The position numbers and the translations under genes are program-made. The notes below the pieces were generated by a model. The model searched no databases. It saw only the letters and a list, made by a program, of their open reading frames with translations, and had not been told where the DNA came from. Source: Streptomyces sp. NRRL WC-3549 (GTDB lineage Bacteria; Actinomycetota; Actinomycetes; Streptomycetales; Streptomycetaceae). Taken from it: a DNA stretch of 10,937 nt. The stretch's first letter is position 1. Each line of letters opens with the position of its first letter. The stretch lies in assembly GCF_000721935.1 (NCBI RefSeq), contig NZ_KL585382.1, positions 54,563 to 65,499 of the forward strand. Direction: 5' to 3'. Below, piece after piece: positions 5,291-10,937 of this stretch.

Positions 5291-5643
5291 CCCGATTGGC
5301 CAGTGCCGCTGCCCGTGTGTCACACTAGCCAGGTTGCTCGGTTGAGTGTCAATGCTGCGCGCCTCCCGCCGGGAGGACCGGAAGCGAGTCCCACAGTACT
5401 CGTCGGCCCCATGCGGGCCGGACGTACGGGAATCTTCCGGGAAGCGTCAGTGGGGCGCCGACCAGGCACCCGGTGGGGTTTCACCCCCGGCAGCGCGGTT
5501 TCGGCCCGCACCCCCTTGGTTGGGAAATCCTTCGGGAGATCTTCGTAGAGGGGATGCGACACGCCCGACCGCGTGGGTCGGAGGTGGAGTTACCGAACCA
5601 TCGGGTCCCAGAGCGTTATTGAGAGACAGGACTACTAGTAGCC
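5291..5643 (+). promoter_or_regulatory. Structured 5' leader of the S10 operon mRNA
   Basis: The leader contains several possible stems: CCTCCC/GGGAGG (5362-5376), CGTCGGCCC with GGGCCGGACG carrying one bulged G (5401-5424), CCGG/CCGG with an inner GGG/CCC (5470-5490), a UUCG-capped TCC/GGA mini-hairpin (5528-5537), and two mutually exclusive stems at 5557-5581. In E. coli the S10 leader binds L4 to control the operon. Whether this leader acts the same way is unknown, and no homology to the E. coli leader is claimed. The length and density of stems suggest a regulatory role. Confidence 0.55.
5557..5581 (+). promoter_or_regulatory. Two alternative hairpins in the S10 leader
   Basis: Stem A pairs CACGC (5560-5564) with GCGTG (5571-5575), extended by CGA with TCG (5557-5559 with 5578-5580) past a two-base bulge. 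Stem B pairs CCGACC (5565-5570) with GGTCGG (5576-5581). The loop of A is the left arm of B, so both cannot form fully at once. The block is followed directly by GGAGGTGGAG. Confidence 0.5.
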
Positions 5644-5952
5644 ATGGCGGGACAGAAGATCCGCATCCGGCTCAAGGCCTACGACCACGAGGTCATCGAC
5701 TCCTCGGCGAAGAAGATCGTCGAGACGGTGACCCGCACTGGTGCGTCGGTCGCGGGCCCGGTGCCGCTGCCCACTGAGAAGAACGTGTACTGCGTCATCA
5801 AGTCGCCGCACAAGTACAAGGACTCTCGCGAGCACTTCGAGATGCGCACGCACAAGCGCCTCATCGACATCCTCGACCCCACGCCGAAGACGGTTGACTC
5901 GCTGATGCGTCTCGACCTGCCGGCCGGCGTCGACATCGAGATCAAGCTCTGA
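5644..5952 (+). CDS. rpsJ: 30S ribosomal protein S10 (NusE)
   Basis: This 102-residue protein matches S10 over its whole length: [19 protein letters not shown] at the start, the [19 protein letters not shown] loop region in the middle, and [12 protein letters not shown] at the end. S10 sits in the head of the small subunit. As NusE it also joins NusB and NusG in transcription antitermination and in coupling ribosomes to RNA polymerase. It is the first gene of the operon and gives it its name. The ribosome binding site is modest (CAGGA, ending 12 bases before the ATG), and a 10-base palindrome CTACTAGTAG (5632-5641) lies between it and the start. The next gene starts 13 bases after the stop codon. 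Confidence 0.98.
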   Translation: MAGQKIRIRLKAYDHEVIDSSAKKIVETVTRTGASVAGPVPLPTEKNVYCVIKSPHKYKDSREHFEMRTHKRLIDILDPTPKTVDSLMRLDLPAGVDIEIKL

Positions 5953-5965
5953 GGTGACGCGCGAG

Positions 5966-6610
5966 ATGGCTAAGAACATTAAGGGCGTCCTGGGCGAGAA
6001 GCTCGGCATGACCCAGGTCTGGGACGAGAACAACCGGGTCGTCCCGGTGACCGTCGTCAAGGCCGGGCCCTGCGTCGTCACCCAGGTCCGCACCAACGAC
6101 AGCGACGGCTACGAGTCGGTCCAGATCGCCTTCGGCGAGATCGACCCGCGCAAGGTGAACAAGCCCCTCAAGGGTCACTTCGCCAAGGCCGACGTCACCC
6201 CGCGCCGCCACCTGGTGGAGCTCCGCACCCCTGACGCCAGCGAGTACACGCTGGGCCAGGAGGTCACTGCCGAGGTGTTCGAGTCCGGCGTCAAGGTCGA
6301 CGTCACGGGCAAGAGCAAGGGCAAGGGCTTCGCCGGTGTCATGAAGCGTCACAACTTCAAGGGCGGCAAGGCGTCCCACGGTGCCCACCGCGTGCACCGC
6401 ATGCCCGGCTCCATCGGTGGCTGTGCCACCCCCGGCCGTGTCTTCAAGGGCATGCGCATGGCGGGTCGCATGGGCAACGAGCGCGTCACCACCCAGAACC
6501 TGACCATCCACGCGGTCGACGCGGAGAAGGGTCTGCTGCTCATCAAGGGCGCGGTCCCCGGTCCGAACGGCGGCCTCGTCCTGGTCCGTACCGCGGCCAA
6601 GGGGGCTTGA
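5966..6610 (+). CDS. rplC: 50S ribosomal protein L3
   Basis: The 214-residue protein is full length for L3. It begins [20 protein letters not shown] and carries the long loop that reaches toward the peptidyl transferase centre ([22 protein letters not shown] to [15 protein letters not shown], residues about 118-179). L3 is an early 23S rRNA-binding assembly protein. The start is ATG at 5966 with GAGG eleven bases upstream; a GTG at 5954 in the same frame overlaps that site and is less likely. The loop reads [10 protein letters not shown] (148-157), where E. coli has the glutamine that PrmB methylates, so that modification cannot occur here. L4 follows after only four bases. Confidence 0.97.
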   Translation: MAKNIKGVLGEKLGMTQVWDENNRVVPVTVVKAGPCVVTQVRTNDSDGYESVQIAFGEIDPRKVNKPLKGHFAKADVTPRRHLVELRTPDASEYTLGQEVTAEVFESGVKVDVTGKSKGKGFAGVMKRHNFKGGKASHGAHRVHRMPGSIGGCATPGRVFKGMRMAGRMGNERVTTQNLTIHAVDAEKGLLLIKGAVPGPNGGLVLVRTAAKGA

Positions 6611-6614
6611 GGTA

Positions 6615-7265
6615 ATGAGCACCATTGACATCCTTTCGCCGGCAGGCGACAAGGCCGGTACCGTCGAGCTCCCCGCGGAGATCTTCGACGCGAAGACCAG
6701 CGTTCCGCTGATCCACCAGGTCGTCGTCGCACAGCTGGCAGCCGCCCGTCAGGGCACGCACAAGACCAAGCGTCGCGGCGAAGTCCGTGGTGGTGGCCGC
6801 AAGCCGTACCGCCAGAAGGGCACCGGCCGCGCCCGCCAGGGTTCGACCCGCGCACCGCAGTTCGTCGGCGGTGGCGTCGTCCACGGCCCGCAGCCGCGTG
6901 ACTACTCGCAGCGCACCCCGAAGAAGATGAAGGCCGCCGCCCTGCGCGGTGCCCTCTCGGACCGGGCGCGTCACTCCCGCATCCACGTCGTCACCGGCGT
7001 GGTCGAGAGTGGGATCTCCACCAAGGCCGTCAAGACGCTGTTCGGCAAGATCTCGGAGCGCAGCAACCTGCTCCTGGTCGCCGAGCGTTCCGACGAGGCC
7101 GCGTGGCTGTCCGCGCGCAACCTGCCCCAGGTGCACATCCTGGAGCCGGGCCAGCTGAACACGTACGACGTGATCGTCTCTGACGACGTGGTCTTCACCC
7201 AGGCCGCTTTCGAGTCCTTCGTGTCTGGCCCCCAGACCGCTGAGACCGAAGGGAGCGCCGCCTGA
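6615..7265 (+). CDS. rplD: 50S ribosomal protein L4
   Basis: The 216-residue protein has the L4 layout. The extended loop lining the peptide exit tunnel is at residues about 54-92 ([22 protein letters not shown], then [10 protein letters not shown]). KGTGRAR (68-74) is the segment where macrolide-resistance changes occur in other bacteria, and it looks wild-type here. The globular domain follows. L4 is a primary 23S rRNA binder; in E. coli it also represses its own operon through the mRNA leader, which is not established for this organism. The C-terminal ten residues (TAETEGSAA region) are a variable actinobacterial tail. GAGG overlaps the rplC stop codon just before the ATG. The stop codon overlaps the rplW start by one base (TGATG), so translation is probably coupled. 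Confidence 0.97.
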   Translation: MSTIDILSPAGDKAGTVELPAEIFDAKTSVPLIHQVVVAQLAAARQGTHKTKRRGEVRGGGRKPYRQKGTGRARQGSTRAPQFVGGGVVHGPQPRDYSQRTPKKMKAAALRGALSDRARHSRIHVVTGVVESGISTKAVKTLFGKISERSNLLLVAERSDEAAWLSARNLPQVHILEPGQLNTYDVIVSDDVVFTQAAFESFVSGPQTAETEGSAA

Positions 7266-7588
7266 TGAGTGAGGCGACCGTTACCAGCAAGACCTACTCG
7301 GACCCGCGCGACGTTCTCGTCAAGCCGGTCGTTTCCGAGAAGAGCTACGCGCTGCTCGACGAGAACAAGTACACGTTCATCGTCGCGCCCGGCTCCAACA
7401 AGACCCAGATCAAGCAGGCCGTGGAAGCGGTCTTCTCGGTCAAGGTCACCGGGGTCAACACGATCAACCGGCAGGGCAAGCGCAAGCGCACCCGCACCGG
7501 TTTCGGCAAGCGCGCCGACACGAAGCGCGCCATCGTGACCCTCGCCGAGGGCGACCGTATCGACATCTTCGGCGGCCCGACCTCCTAA
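7265..7588 (+). CDS. rplW: 50S ribosomal protein L23
   Basis: The 107-residue protein matches bacterial L23: [23 protein letters not shown] (about 17-38), then [22 protein letters not shown] in the middle and [13 protein letters not shown] near the end. L23 sits beside the tunnel exit and docks trigger factor and the signal recognition particle; the surface glutamate or aspartate of the docking loop was not checked. The N-terminus ([15 protein letters not shown]) is a longer extension than in E. coli, as is common in actinobacteria. The start overlaps the rplD stop codon. A 39-base gap with a small hairpin separates it from rplB. Confidence 0.97.
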   Translation: MSEATVTSKTYSDPRDVLVKPVVSEKSYALLDENKYTFIVAPGSNKTQIKQAVEAVFSVKVTGVNTINRQGKRKRTRTGFGKRADTKRAIVTLAEGDRIDIFGGPTS

Positions 7589-7599
7589 CAGGGGTCGAG

Positions 7600-7617
7600 T
7601 CGTCCGGAATCGGACGA
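7600..7617 (+). promoter_or_regulatory. Hairpin in the rplW-rplB gap touching the rplB ribosome binding site
   Basis: TCGTCCG (7600-7606) and CGGACGA (7611-7617) form a perfect 7-bp stem with a GAAT loop. The ribosome binding site GAGGA (7616-7620) begins inside the right arm. The stem could slow initiation on rplB or act as an RNA-processing site. There are no T residues after it, so a terminator is unlikely. Confidence 0.5.
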
Positions 7618-7627
7618 GGACTGAGAA

Positions 7628-8464
7628 ATGGGTATCCGCAAGTACAAGCCGACGACCCCGGGCCGTCGTGGCTCCAGCGTCGCCGACTTTGTCGAGATCA
7701 CGCGGTCCACGCCGGAGAAGTCGCTGGTCCGCCCCCTGCACAGCAAGGGCGGCCGTAACAACGCCGGTCGTGTGACCGTTCGCCACCAGGGTGGTGGCCA
7801 CAAGCGCGCCTACCGTGTGATCGACTTCCGTCGTCACGACAAGGACGGCGTGCCGGCCAAGGTCGCGCACATCGAGTACGACCCCAACCGCACCGCGCGC
7901 ATCGCGCTGCTGCACTACGCGGACGGCGAGAAGCGTTACATCCTCGCCCCCCGCGGCCTGGTGCAGGGCGACCGCGTCGAGAACGGTCCGGCCGCAGACA
8001 TCAAGCCGGGCAACAACCTGGCGCTGCGCAACATCCCGGTCGGTACGACGCTCCACGCCATCGAGCTGCGGCCCGGCGGCGGCGCGAAGTTCGCCCGCTC
8101 CGCGGGTGCCTCCGTGCAGCTGCTGGCGAAGGAGGGCACCATGGCCCACCTTCGTATGCCGTCCGGCGAGATCCGGCTGGTCGACGCCCGCTGCCGCGCC
8201 ACCATCGGCGAGGTCGGCAACGCCGAGCAGTCGAACATCAACTGGGGCAAGGCCGGCCGCATGCGCTGGAAGGGCGTCCGCCCGACCGTCCGCGGTGTCG
8301 TGATGAACCCGGTTGACCACCCGCACGGTGGTGGTGAAGGCAAGACCTCCGGTGGTCGCCACCCGGTCTCGCCGTGGGGTCAGAAGGAGGGTCGTACTCG
8401 TTCTCCCAAGAAGGCGAGCAACAAGTACATCGTCCGCCGCCGCAAGACGAACAAGAAGCGCTAG
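7628..8464 (+). CDS. rplB: 50S ribosomal protein L2
   Basis: The 278-residue protein is full-length L2, the most conserved protein of the large subunit, which binds 23S rRNA near the peptidyl transferase centre and bridges the two subunits. It starts [14 protein letters not shown] and contains [19 protein letters not shown] (42-60), a usual L2 segment. The signature [14 protein letters not shown] is at 226-239, where H231 corresponds to the functionally important histidine of E. coli L2. The C-terminus ([13 protein letters not shown]) is the normal basic tail. The ribosome binding site is GAGGA, seven bases before the ATG, partly inside the hairpin at 7600-7617. The stop codon TAG is part of the ribosome binding site for rpsS. 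Confidence 0.98.
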   Translation: MGIRKYKPTTPGRRGSSVADFVEITRSTPEKSLVRPLHSKGGRNNAGRVTVRHQGGGHKRAYRVIDFRRHDKDGVPAKVAHIEYDPNRTARIALLHYADGEKRYILAPRGLVQGDRVENGPAADIKPGNNLALRNIPVGTTLHAIELRPGGGAKFARSAGASVQLLAKEGTMAHLRMPSGEIRLVDARCRATIGEVGNAEQSNINWGKAGRMRWKGVRPTVRGVVMNPVDHPHGGGEGKTSGGRHPVSPWGQKEGRTRSPKKASNKYIVRRRKTNKKR

Positions 8465-8476
8465 GAGCGGGTTTAG

Positions 8477-8758
8477 ATGCCGCGCAGTCTCAAGAAGGGG
8501 CCCTTCGTCGACGGACACCTCATCAAGAAGGTGGACGTACAGAACGAGGCAGGCACCAAGAACGTCATCAAGACCTGGTCCCGTCGCTCGATGATCGTCC
8601 CGGCCATGCTGGGTCACACCATCGCGGTGCACAACGGCAAGATCCACGTCCCGGTGTTCGTCACCGAGTCGATGGTCGGCCACAAGCTCGGCGAGTTCTC
8701 GCCGACTCGCACCTTCCGCGGCCACGTCAAGGACGACCGGAAGTCGAAGCGCCGCTAA
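8477..8758 (+). CDS. rpsS: 30S ribosomal protein S19
   Basis: This 93-residue protein has the S19 signature throughout: [19 protein letters not shown] at the start, [24 protein letters not shown] in the middle, and the [17 protein letters not shown] motif before the basic tail DDRKSKRR. S19 sits in the head of the small subunit with S13, near the A-site tRNA and the subunit bridge. AGGAG (8463-8467) overlaps the rplB stop codon and is nine bases before the ATG. A 43-base gap precedes rplV if the later start of that gene is used. Confidence 0.98.
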   Translation: MPRSLKKGPFVDGHLIKKVDVQNEAGTKNVIKTWSRRSMIVPAMLGHTIAVHNGKIHVPVFVTESMVGHKLGEFSPTRTFRGHVKDDRKSKRR

Positions 8759-8801
8759 GCGCGGGGTGGAAACGACTATGACTCACACCGAAGGGACAAC
8801 C

Positions 8802-9149
8802 ATGGAAGCCAGGGCCCAGGCGCGGTACATCCGCGTCACGCCCATGAAGGCCCGCCGCGTGGTGGACCTCATCCGTGGCATGGATGCCACGGAGGCTCAG
8901 GCGGTCCTGCGTTTCGCCCCGCAGGCCGCGAGCGTGCCGGTTGGCAAGGTGCTGGACAGCGCCATCGCCAACGCTGCACACAACTACGACCACACCGACG
9001 CCTCTTCGCTGGTCATCAGCGAGGCGTACGTGGACGAGGGCCCGACCCTGAAGCGGTTCCGTCCGCGTGCTCAGGGCCGTGCCTACCGGATCCGTAAGCG
9101 GACCAGCCACATCACCGTGGTCGTCAGCAGCAAGGAAGGAACCCGGTAA
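8802..9149 (+). CDS. rplV: 50S ribosomal protein L22
   Basis: The protein of 115 residues from this start matches L22: [26 protein letters not shown], then [11 protein letters not shown] (55-64). The beta-hairpin that lines the exit tunnel, [21 protein letters not shown] (80-100), is where macrolide-resistance changes map in other bacteria, and it looks intact. The start at 8802 has AAGGGA five bases upstream and gives a length close to the 110 residues of E. coli L22. An ATG at 8778 in the same frame ([12 protein letters not shown]) would add eight residues, with GGTGGA upstream, and cannot be excluded. The stop codon overlaps the rpsC start by one base (TAATG). Confidence 0.96.
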   Translation: MEARAQARYIRVTPMKARRVVDLIRGMDATEAQAVLRFAPQAASVPVGKVLDSAIANAAHNYDHTDASSLVISEAYVDEGPTLKRFRPRAQGRAYRIRKRTSHITVVVSSKEGTR

Positions 9150-9940
9150 TGGGGCAGAAGGTCAACCCGCATGGGTTCCGACTCGGCATTACCACGGACT
9201 TCAAGTCCCGTTGGTACGCCGACAAGCTGTACAAGGACTACGTCAAGGAAGACGTCGCCATTCGTCGCATGATGACGAAGGGCATGGAGCGGGCCGGCAT
9301 CTCCAAGGTGGAGATCGAGCGCACCCGCGACCGCGTCCGCGTTGACATCCACACCGCCCGCCCGGGCATCGTCATCGGTCGCCGCGGCGCCGAGGCCGAC
9401 CGCATCCGTGGCGAGCTGGAGAAGCTGACCGGCAAGCAGGTCCAGCTGAACATCCTCGAGGTCAAGAACCCCGAGGTGGACGCTCAGCTGGTGGCCCAGG
9501 CCGTCGCCGAGCAGCTCTCCTCCCGCGTCTCCTTCCGTCGTGCCATGCGCAAGAGCATGCAGAGCACGATGAAGGCCGGCGCCAAGGGCATCAAGATCCA
9601 GTGCGGTGGCCGCCTCGGCGGCGCCGAGATGTCCCGCTCGGAGTTCTACCGCGAGGGCCGTGTGCCCCTGCACACGCTCCGTGCGAACGTCGACTACGGC
9701 TTCTTCGAGGCCAAGACGACCTTCGGCCGCATCGGTGTGAAGGTCTGGATCTACAAGGGCGACGTCAAGAACATCGCCGAGGTCCGCGCCGAGAACGCAG
9801 CGGCTCGCGCCGGCAACCGTCCGGCCCGTGGCGGCGCTGACCGCCCGGCCGGCCGTGGTGGCCGTGGTGGCGAGCGCGGCGGTCGCGCCGAGGCTCCCGC
9901 CGCCGCTGCTCCGGCTGAGAGCACCGGAACGGAGGCCTGA
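9149..9940 (+). CDS. rpsC: 30S ribosomal protein S3 with an Arg/Gly-rich tail
   Basis: The 263-residue protein starts [14 protein letters not shown]. Its type-II KH RNA-binding domain spans about 40-108, with the GxxG loop in [15 protein letters not shown] (72-86). The C-terminal S3 domain runs to about 210 ([41 protein letters not shown]). S3 lies at the mRNA entry channel and helps ribosomal helicase activity. It is about 30 residues longer than E. coli S3: residues 211-263 form a tail with Arg/Gly repeats ([10 protein letters not shown]) and an Ala/Pro/Glu end, probably unstructured, as in other actinobacteria. Ribosome binding site AAGGA lies about eight bases before the ATG. The start overlaps the rplV stop codon, so translation is probably coupled. 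Confidence 0.97.
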   Translation: MGQKVNPHGFRLGITTDFKSRWYADKLYKDYVKEDVAIRRMMTKGMERAGISKVEIERTRDRVRVDIHTARPGIVIGRRGAEADRIRGELEKLTGKQVQLNILEVKNPEVDAQLVAQAVAEQLSSRVSFRRAMRKSMQSTMKAGAKGIKIQCGGRLGGAEMSRSEFYREGRVPLHTLRANVDYGFFEAKTTFGRIGVKVWIYKGDVKNIAEVRAENAAARAGNRPARGGADRPAGRGGRGGERGGRAEAPAAAAPAESTGTEA

Positions 9941-9945
9941 CCGAA

Positions 9946-10365
9946 ATGCTGATCCCCCGTAGGGTCAAGCACCGCAAGCAGCACCACCCGAAGCGCAGCG
10001 GTATGTCCAAGGGTGGCACGCAGGTTGCGTTCGGCGAGTACGGCATCCAGGCGCTGACCCCGGCGTACGTGACGAACCGCCAGATCGAGGCAGCTCGTAT
10101 CGCGATGACCCGCCACATCAAGCGTGGCGGCAAGGTCTGGATCAACATCTACCCGGACCGCCCCCTGACGAAGAAGCCGGCCGAGACCCGCATGGGTTCC
10201 GGTAAGGGTTCTCCCGAGTGGTGGATCGCGAACGTCAAGCCCGGTCGGGTGATGTTCGAGCTGTCCTACCCGAACGAGAAGATTGCTCGTGAGGCGCTCA
10301 CCCGCGCTGCTCACAAGCTTCCGATGAAGTGCCGGATCGTTCGGCGCGAGGCAGGTGAGTCGTGA
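9946..10365 (+). CDS. rplP: 50S ribosomal protein L16
   Basis: The 139-residue protein matches L16 end to end: [14 protein letters not shown], then [25 protein letters not shown] (29-53) and [19 protein letters not shown] (77-95). L16 binds near the A-site tRNA and the central protuberance and is needed for late 50S assembly. R82 aligns with the arginine that is hydroxylated in E. coli L16; whether that occurs here is unknown. GGAGG (9931-9935) is ten bases before the ATG, inside the end of rpsC, and the gap from the rpsC stop codon is only five bases. The stop codon overlaps the rpmC start (TGATG). Confidence 0.98.
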   Translation: MLIPRRVKHRKQHHPKRSGMSKGGTQVAFGEYGIQALTPAYVTNRQIEAARIAMTRHIKRGGKVWINIYPDRPLTKKPAETRMGSGKGSPEWWIANVKPGRVMFELSYPNEKIAREALTRAAHKLPMKCRIVRREAGES

Positions 10366-10589
10366 TGTCGGCCGGAACCAAGGCGTCCGAGCTGCGCGAG
10401 CTGGGCAACGAGGAGCTCCTCAACAAGCTCCGCGAGGCCAAGGAAGAGCTGTTCAACCTCCGCTTCCAGGCGGCGACGGGCCAGCTCGAGAACCACGGTC
10501 GGCTCAAGTCCGTCCGTAAGGACATCGCCCGGATCTACACCCTGATGCGCGAGCGCGAGCTGGGCATCGAGACGGTGGAGAGCGTCTGA
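10365..10589 (+). CDS. rpmC: 50S ribosomal protein L29
   Basis: The 74-residue protein is a typical L29 of two long helices: [42 protein letters not shown] and [20 protein letters not shown]29 sits beside L23 at the tunnel exit. The ATG at 10365 is chosen over the GTG three bases earlier because it overlaps the rplP stop codon and gives the length usual in Streptomyces. It ends in the actinobacterial tail LGIETVESV. The stop codon overlaps the rpsQ start by one base. Confidence 0.97.
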   Translation: MSAGTKASELRELGNEELLNKLREAKEELFNLRFQAATGQLENHGRLKSVRKDIARIYTLMRERELGIETVESV

Positions 10590-10876
10590 TGAGCGAGAGC
10601 ACTGTGACTGAGACCAAGACGAGCGACCGCGGATTCCGCAAGACCCGTGAGGGTCTGGTCGTCAGCGACAAGATGGACAAGACCGTCGTCGTCGCTGTCG
10701 AGGACCGCGTCAAGCACGCGCTGTACGGCAAGGTCATCCGCCGTACGAACAAGCTCAAGGCCCACGACGAGCAGAACGCCGCGGGTGTCGGCGACCGCGT
10801 CCTCATCATGGAGACGCGTCCGCTGTCCGCGACGAAGCGCTGGCGCATCGTCGAGATCCTCGAGAAGGCCAAGTAA
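10589..10876 (+). CDS. rpsQ: 30S ribosomal protein S17
   Basis: The 95-residue protein has the S17 oligonucleotide-binding fold region: [21 protein letters not shown] (15-35), [21 protein letters not shown] (43-63), then [28 protein letters not shown] at the end. S17 is an early 16S rRNA-binding protein of the small subunit. Its N-terminus has about ten extra polar residues relative to E. coli, which is usual for actinobacteria. The start overlaps the rpmC stop codon as TGATG. It is the last gene of the S10 operon; a hairpin follows within three bases of its stop codon. Confidence 0.97.
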   Translation: MSESTVTETKTSDRGFRKTREGLVVSDKMDKTVVVAVEDRVKHALYGKVIRRTNKLKAHDEQNAAGVGDRVLIMETRPLSATKRWRIVEILEKAK

Positions 10877-10878
10877 TC

Positions 10879-10900
10879 CCTGAGGGGAACTCCCCTCAGG
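10879..10900 (+). terminator. Hairpin between the S10 and spc operons
   Basis: CCTGAGGGG (10879-10887) and CCCCTCAGG (10892-10900) form a perfect 9-bp stem with an AACT loop, two bases after the rpsQ stop codon. It may be a terminator, a partial attenuator or an mRNA-processing site between rpsQ and the next operon. No T-run follows. Confidence 0.7.
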
Positions 10901-10930
10901 CCAGTTCCGCCAGGCTCGGCAGGGGCTCCC

Positions 10931-10937
10931 GCTAAGG
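10931..10937 (+). promoter_or_regulatory. Probable start of the ribosome binding site of the next gene
   Basis: The window ends in GCTAAGG. In the usual gene order rplN (L14) comes next, so AAGG is probably the first half of its ribosome binding site. This is inference from gene order. Confidence 0.35.

Larger units (their letters stand above)
5127..5643. other. Terminators, S10 promoter and long S10 leader
   Basis: No gene is supported in this 517-base stretch. From left to right it holds a perfect 16-bp inverted repeat, a second hairpin, the S10 operon promoter, and a leader of about 350 bases with several stems. Open frames that cross it have poor starts and no recognisable protein. Confidence 0.75.

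Noticed and set aside
5303..5548. Possible 81-codon gene in the S10 leader
   Set aside because: No convincing ribosome binding site, biased composition, and it overlaps the predicted structured leader on both strands.
6971..8725. Minus-strand open frame of 584 codons across rplD, rplW, rplB and rpsS
   Set aside because: It runs antisense through four certain ribosomal protein genes and mirrors their codon bias.
9780..9935. Arg/Gly repeats at the end of rpsC as a sign of recombination or a tandem repeat element
   Set aside because: Actinobacterial S3 proteins commonly carry such tails, and the frame and codon use are continuous with the gene.

Overview
The window is high-GC actinobacterial DNA, almost certainly Streptomyces or a close relative. 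The codons are strongly biased to G/C in the third position, and the ribosomal proteins (S10, L3, L4, L23, L2, S19, L22, S3, L16, L29, S17) read as Streptomyces-type. These calls rest on reading the sequence; no database search was run.

Left part (1-5126), accessory or poorly characterised genes. A cut-off gene leaves the window on the minus strand (1-112). Next comes a minus-strand gene fusing a deazaflavin (F420)-type nitroreductase domain to a complete hemerythrin-type iron-binding domain (338-1279). It has a strong terminator-like hairpin behind it and a near-consensus promoter about 340 bases in front. A plus-strand single-pass membrane protein of unknown function follows (1796-2989). 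A divergent pair then shares an operator-like region: a TetR-family repressor (3057-3632, minus) and an HSL-type esterase (3709-4656, plus). A small four-helix membrane protein (4677-5126) sits directly behind the esterase.

Middle part (5127-5643), non-coding. A perfect 16-bp inverted repeat and a second, looser hairpin end the esterase unit. A clear housekeeping promoter at 5257-5284 then opens a leader of about 350 bases rich in hairpins.

Right part (5644-10937), the S10 ribosomal protein operon in the canonical order rpsJ-rplC-rplD-rplW-rplB-rpsS-rplV-rpsC-rplP-rpmC-rpsQ. Genes are tightly packed, several with one-base stop/start overlaps that imply coupled translation. A 9-bp hairpin follows rpsQ, and the last bases look like the start of the ribosome binding site of the next gene, expected to be rplN of the spc cluster. 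The products all join the 30S or 50S subunit.

I saw no CRISPR array, insertion sequence, tRNA or rRNA, and no clearly new multi-gene system. The most interesting parts are the structured S10 leader, the operator array between tetR and the esterase, and the nitroreductase-hemerythrin fusion with its long leader.
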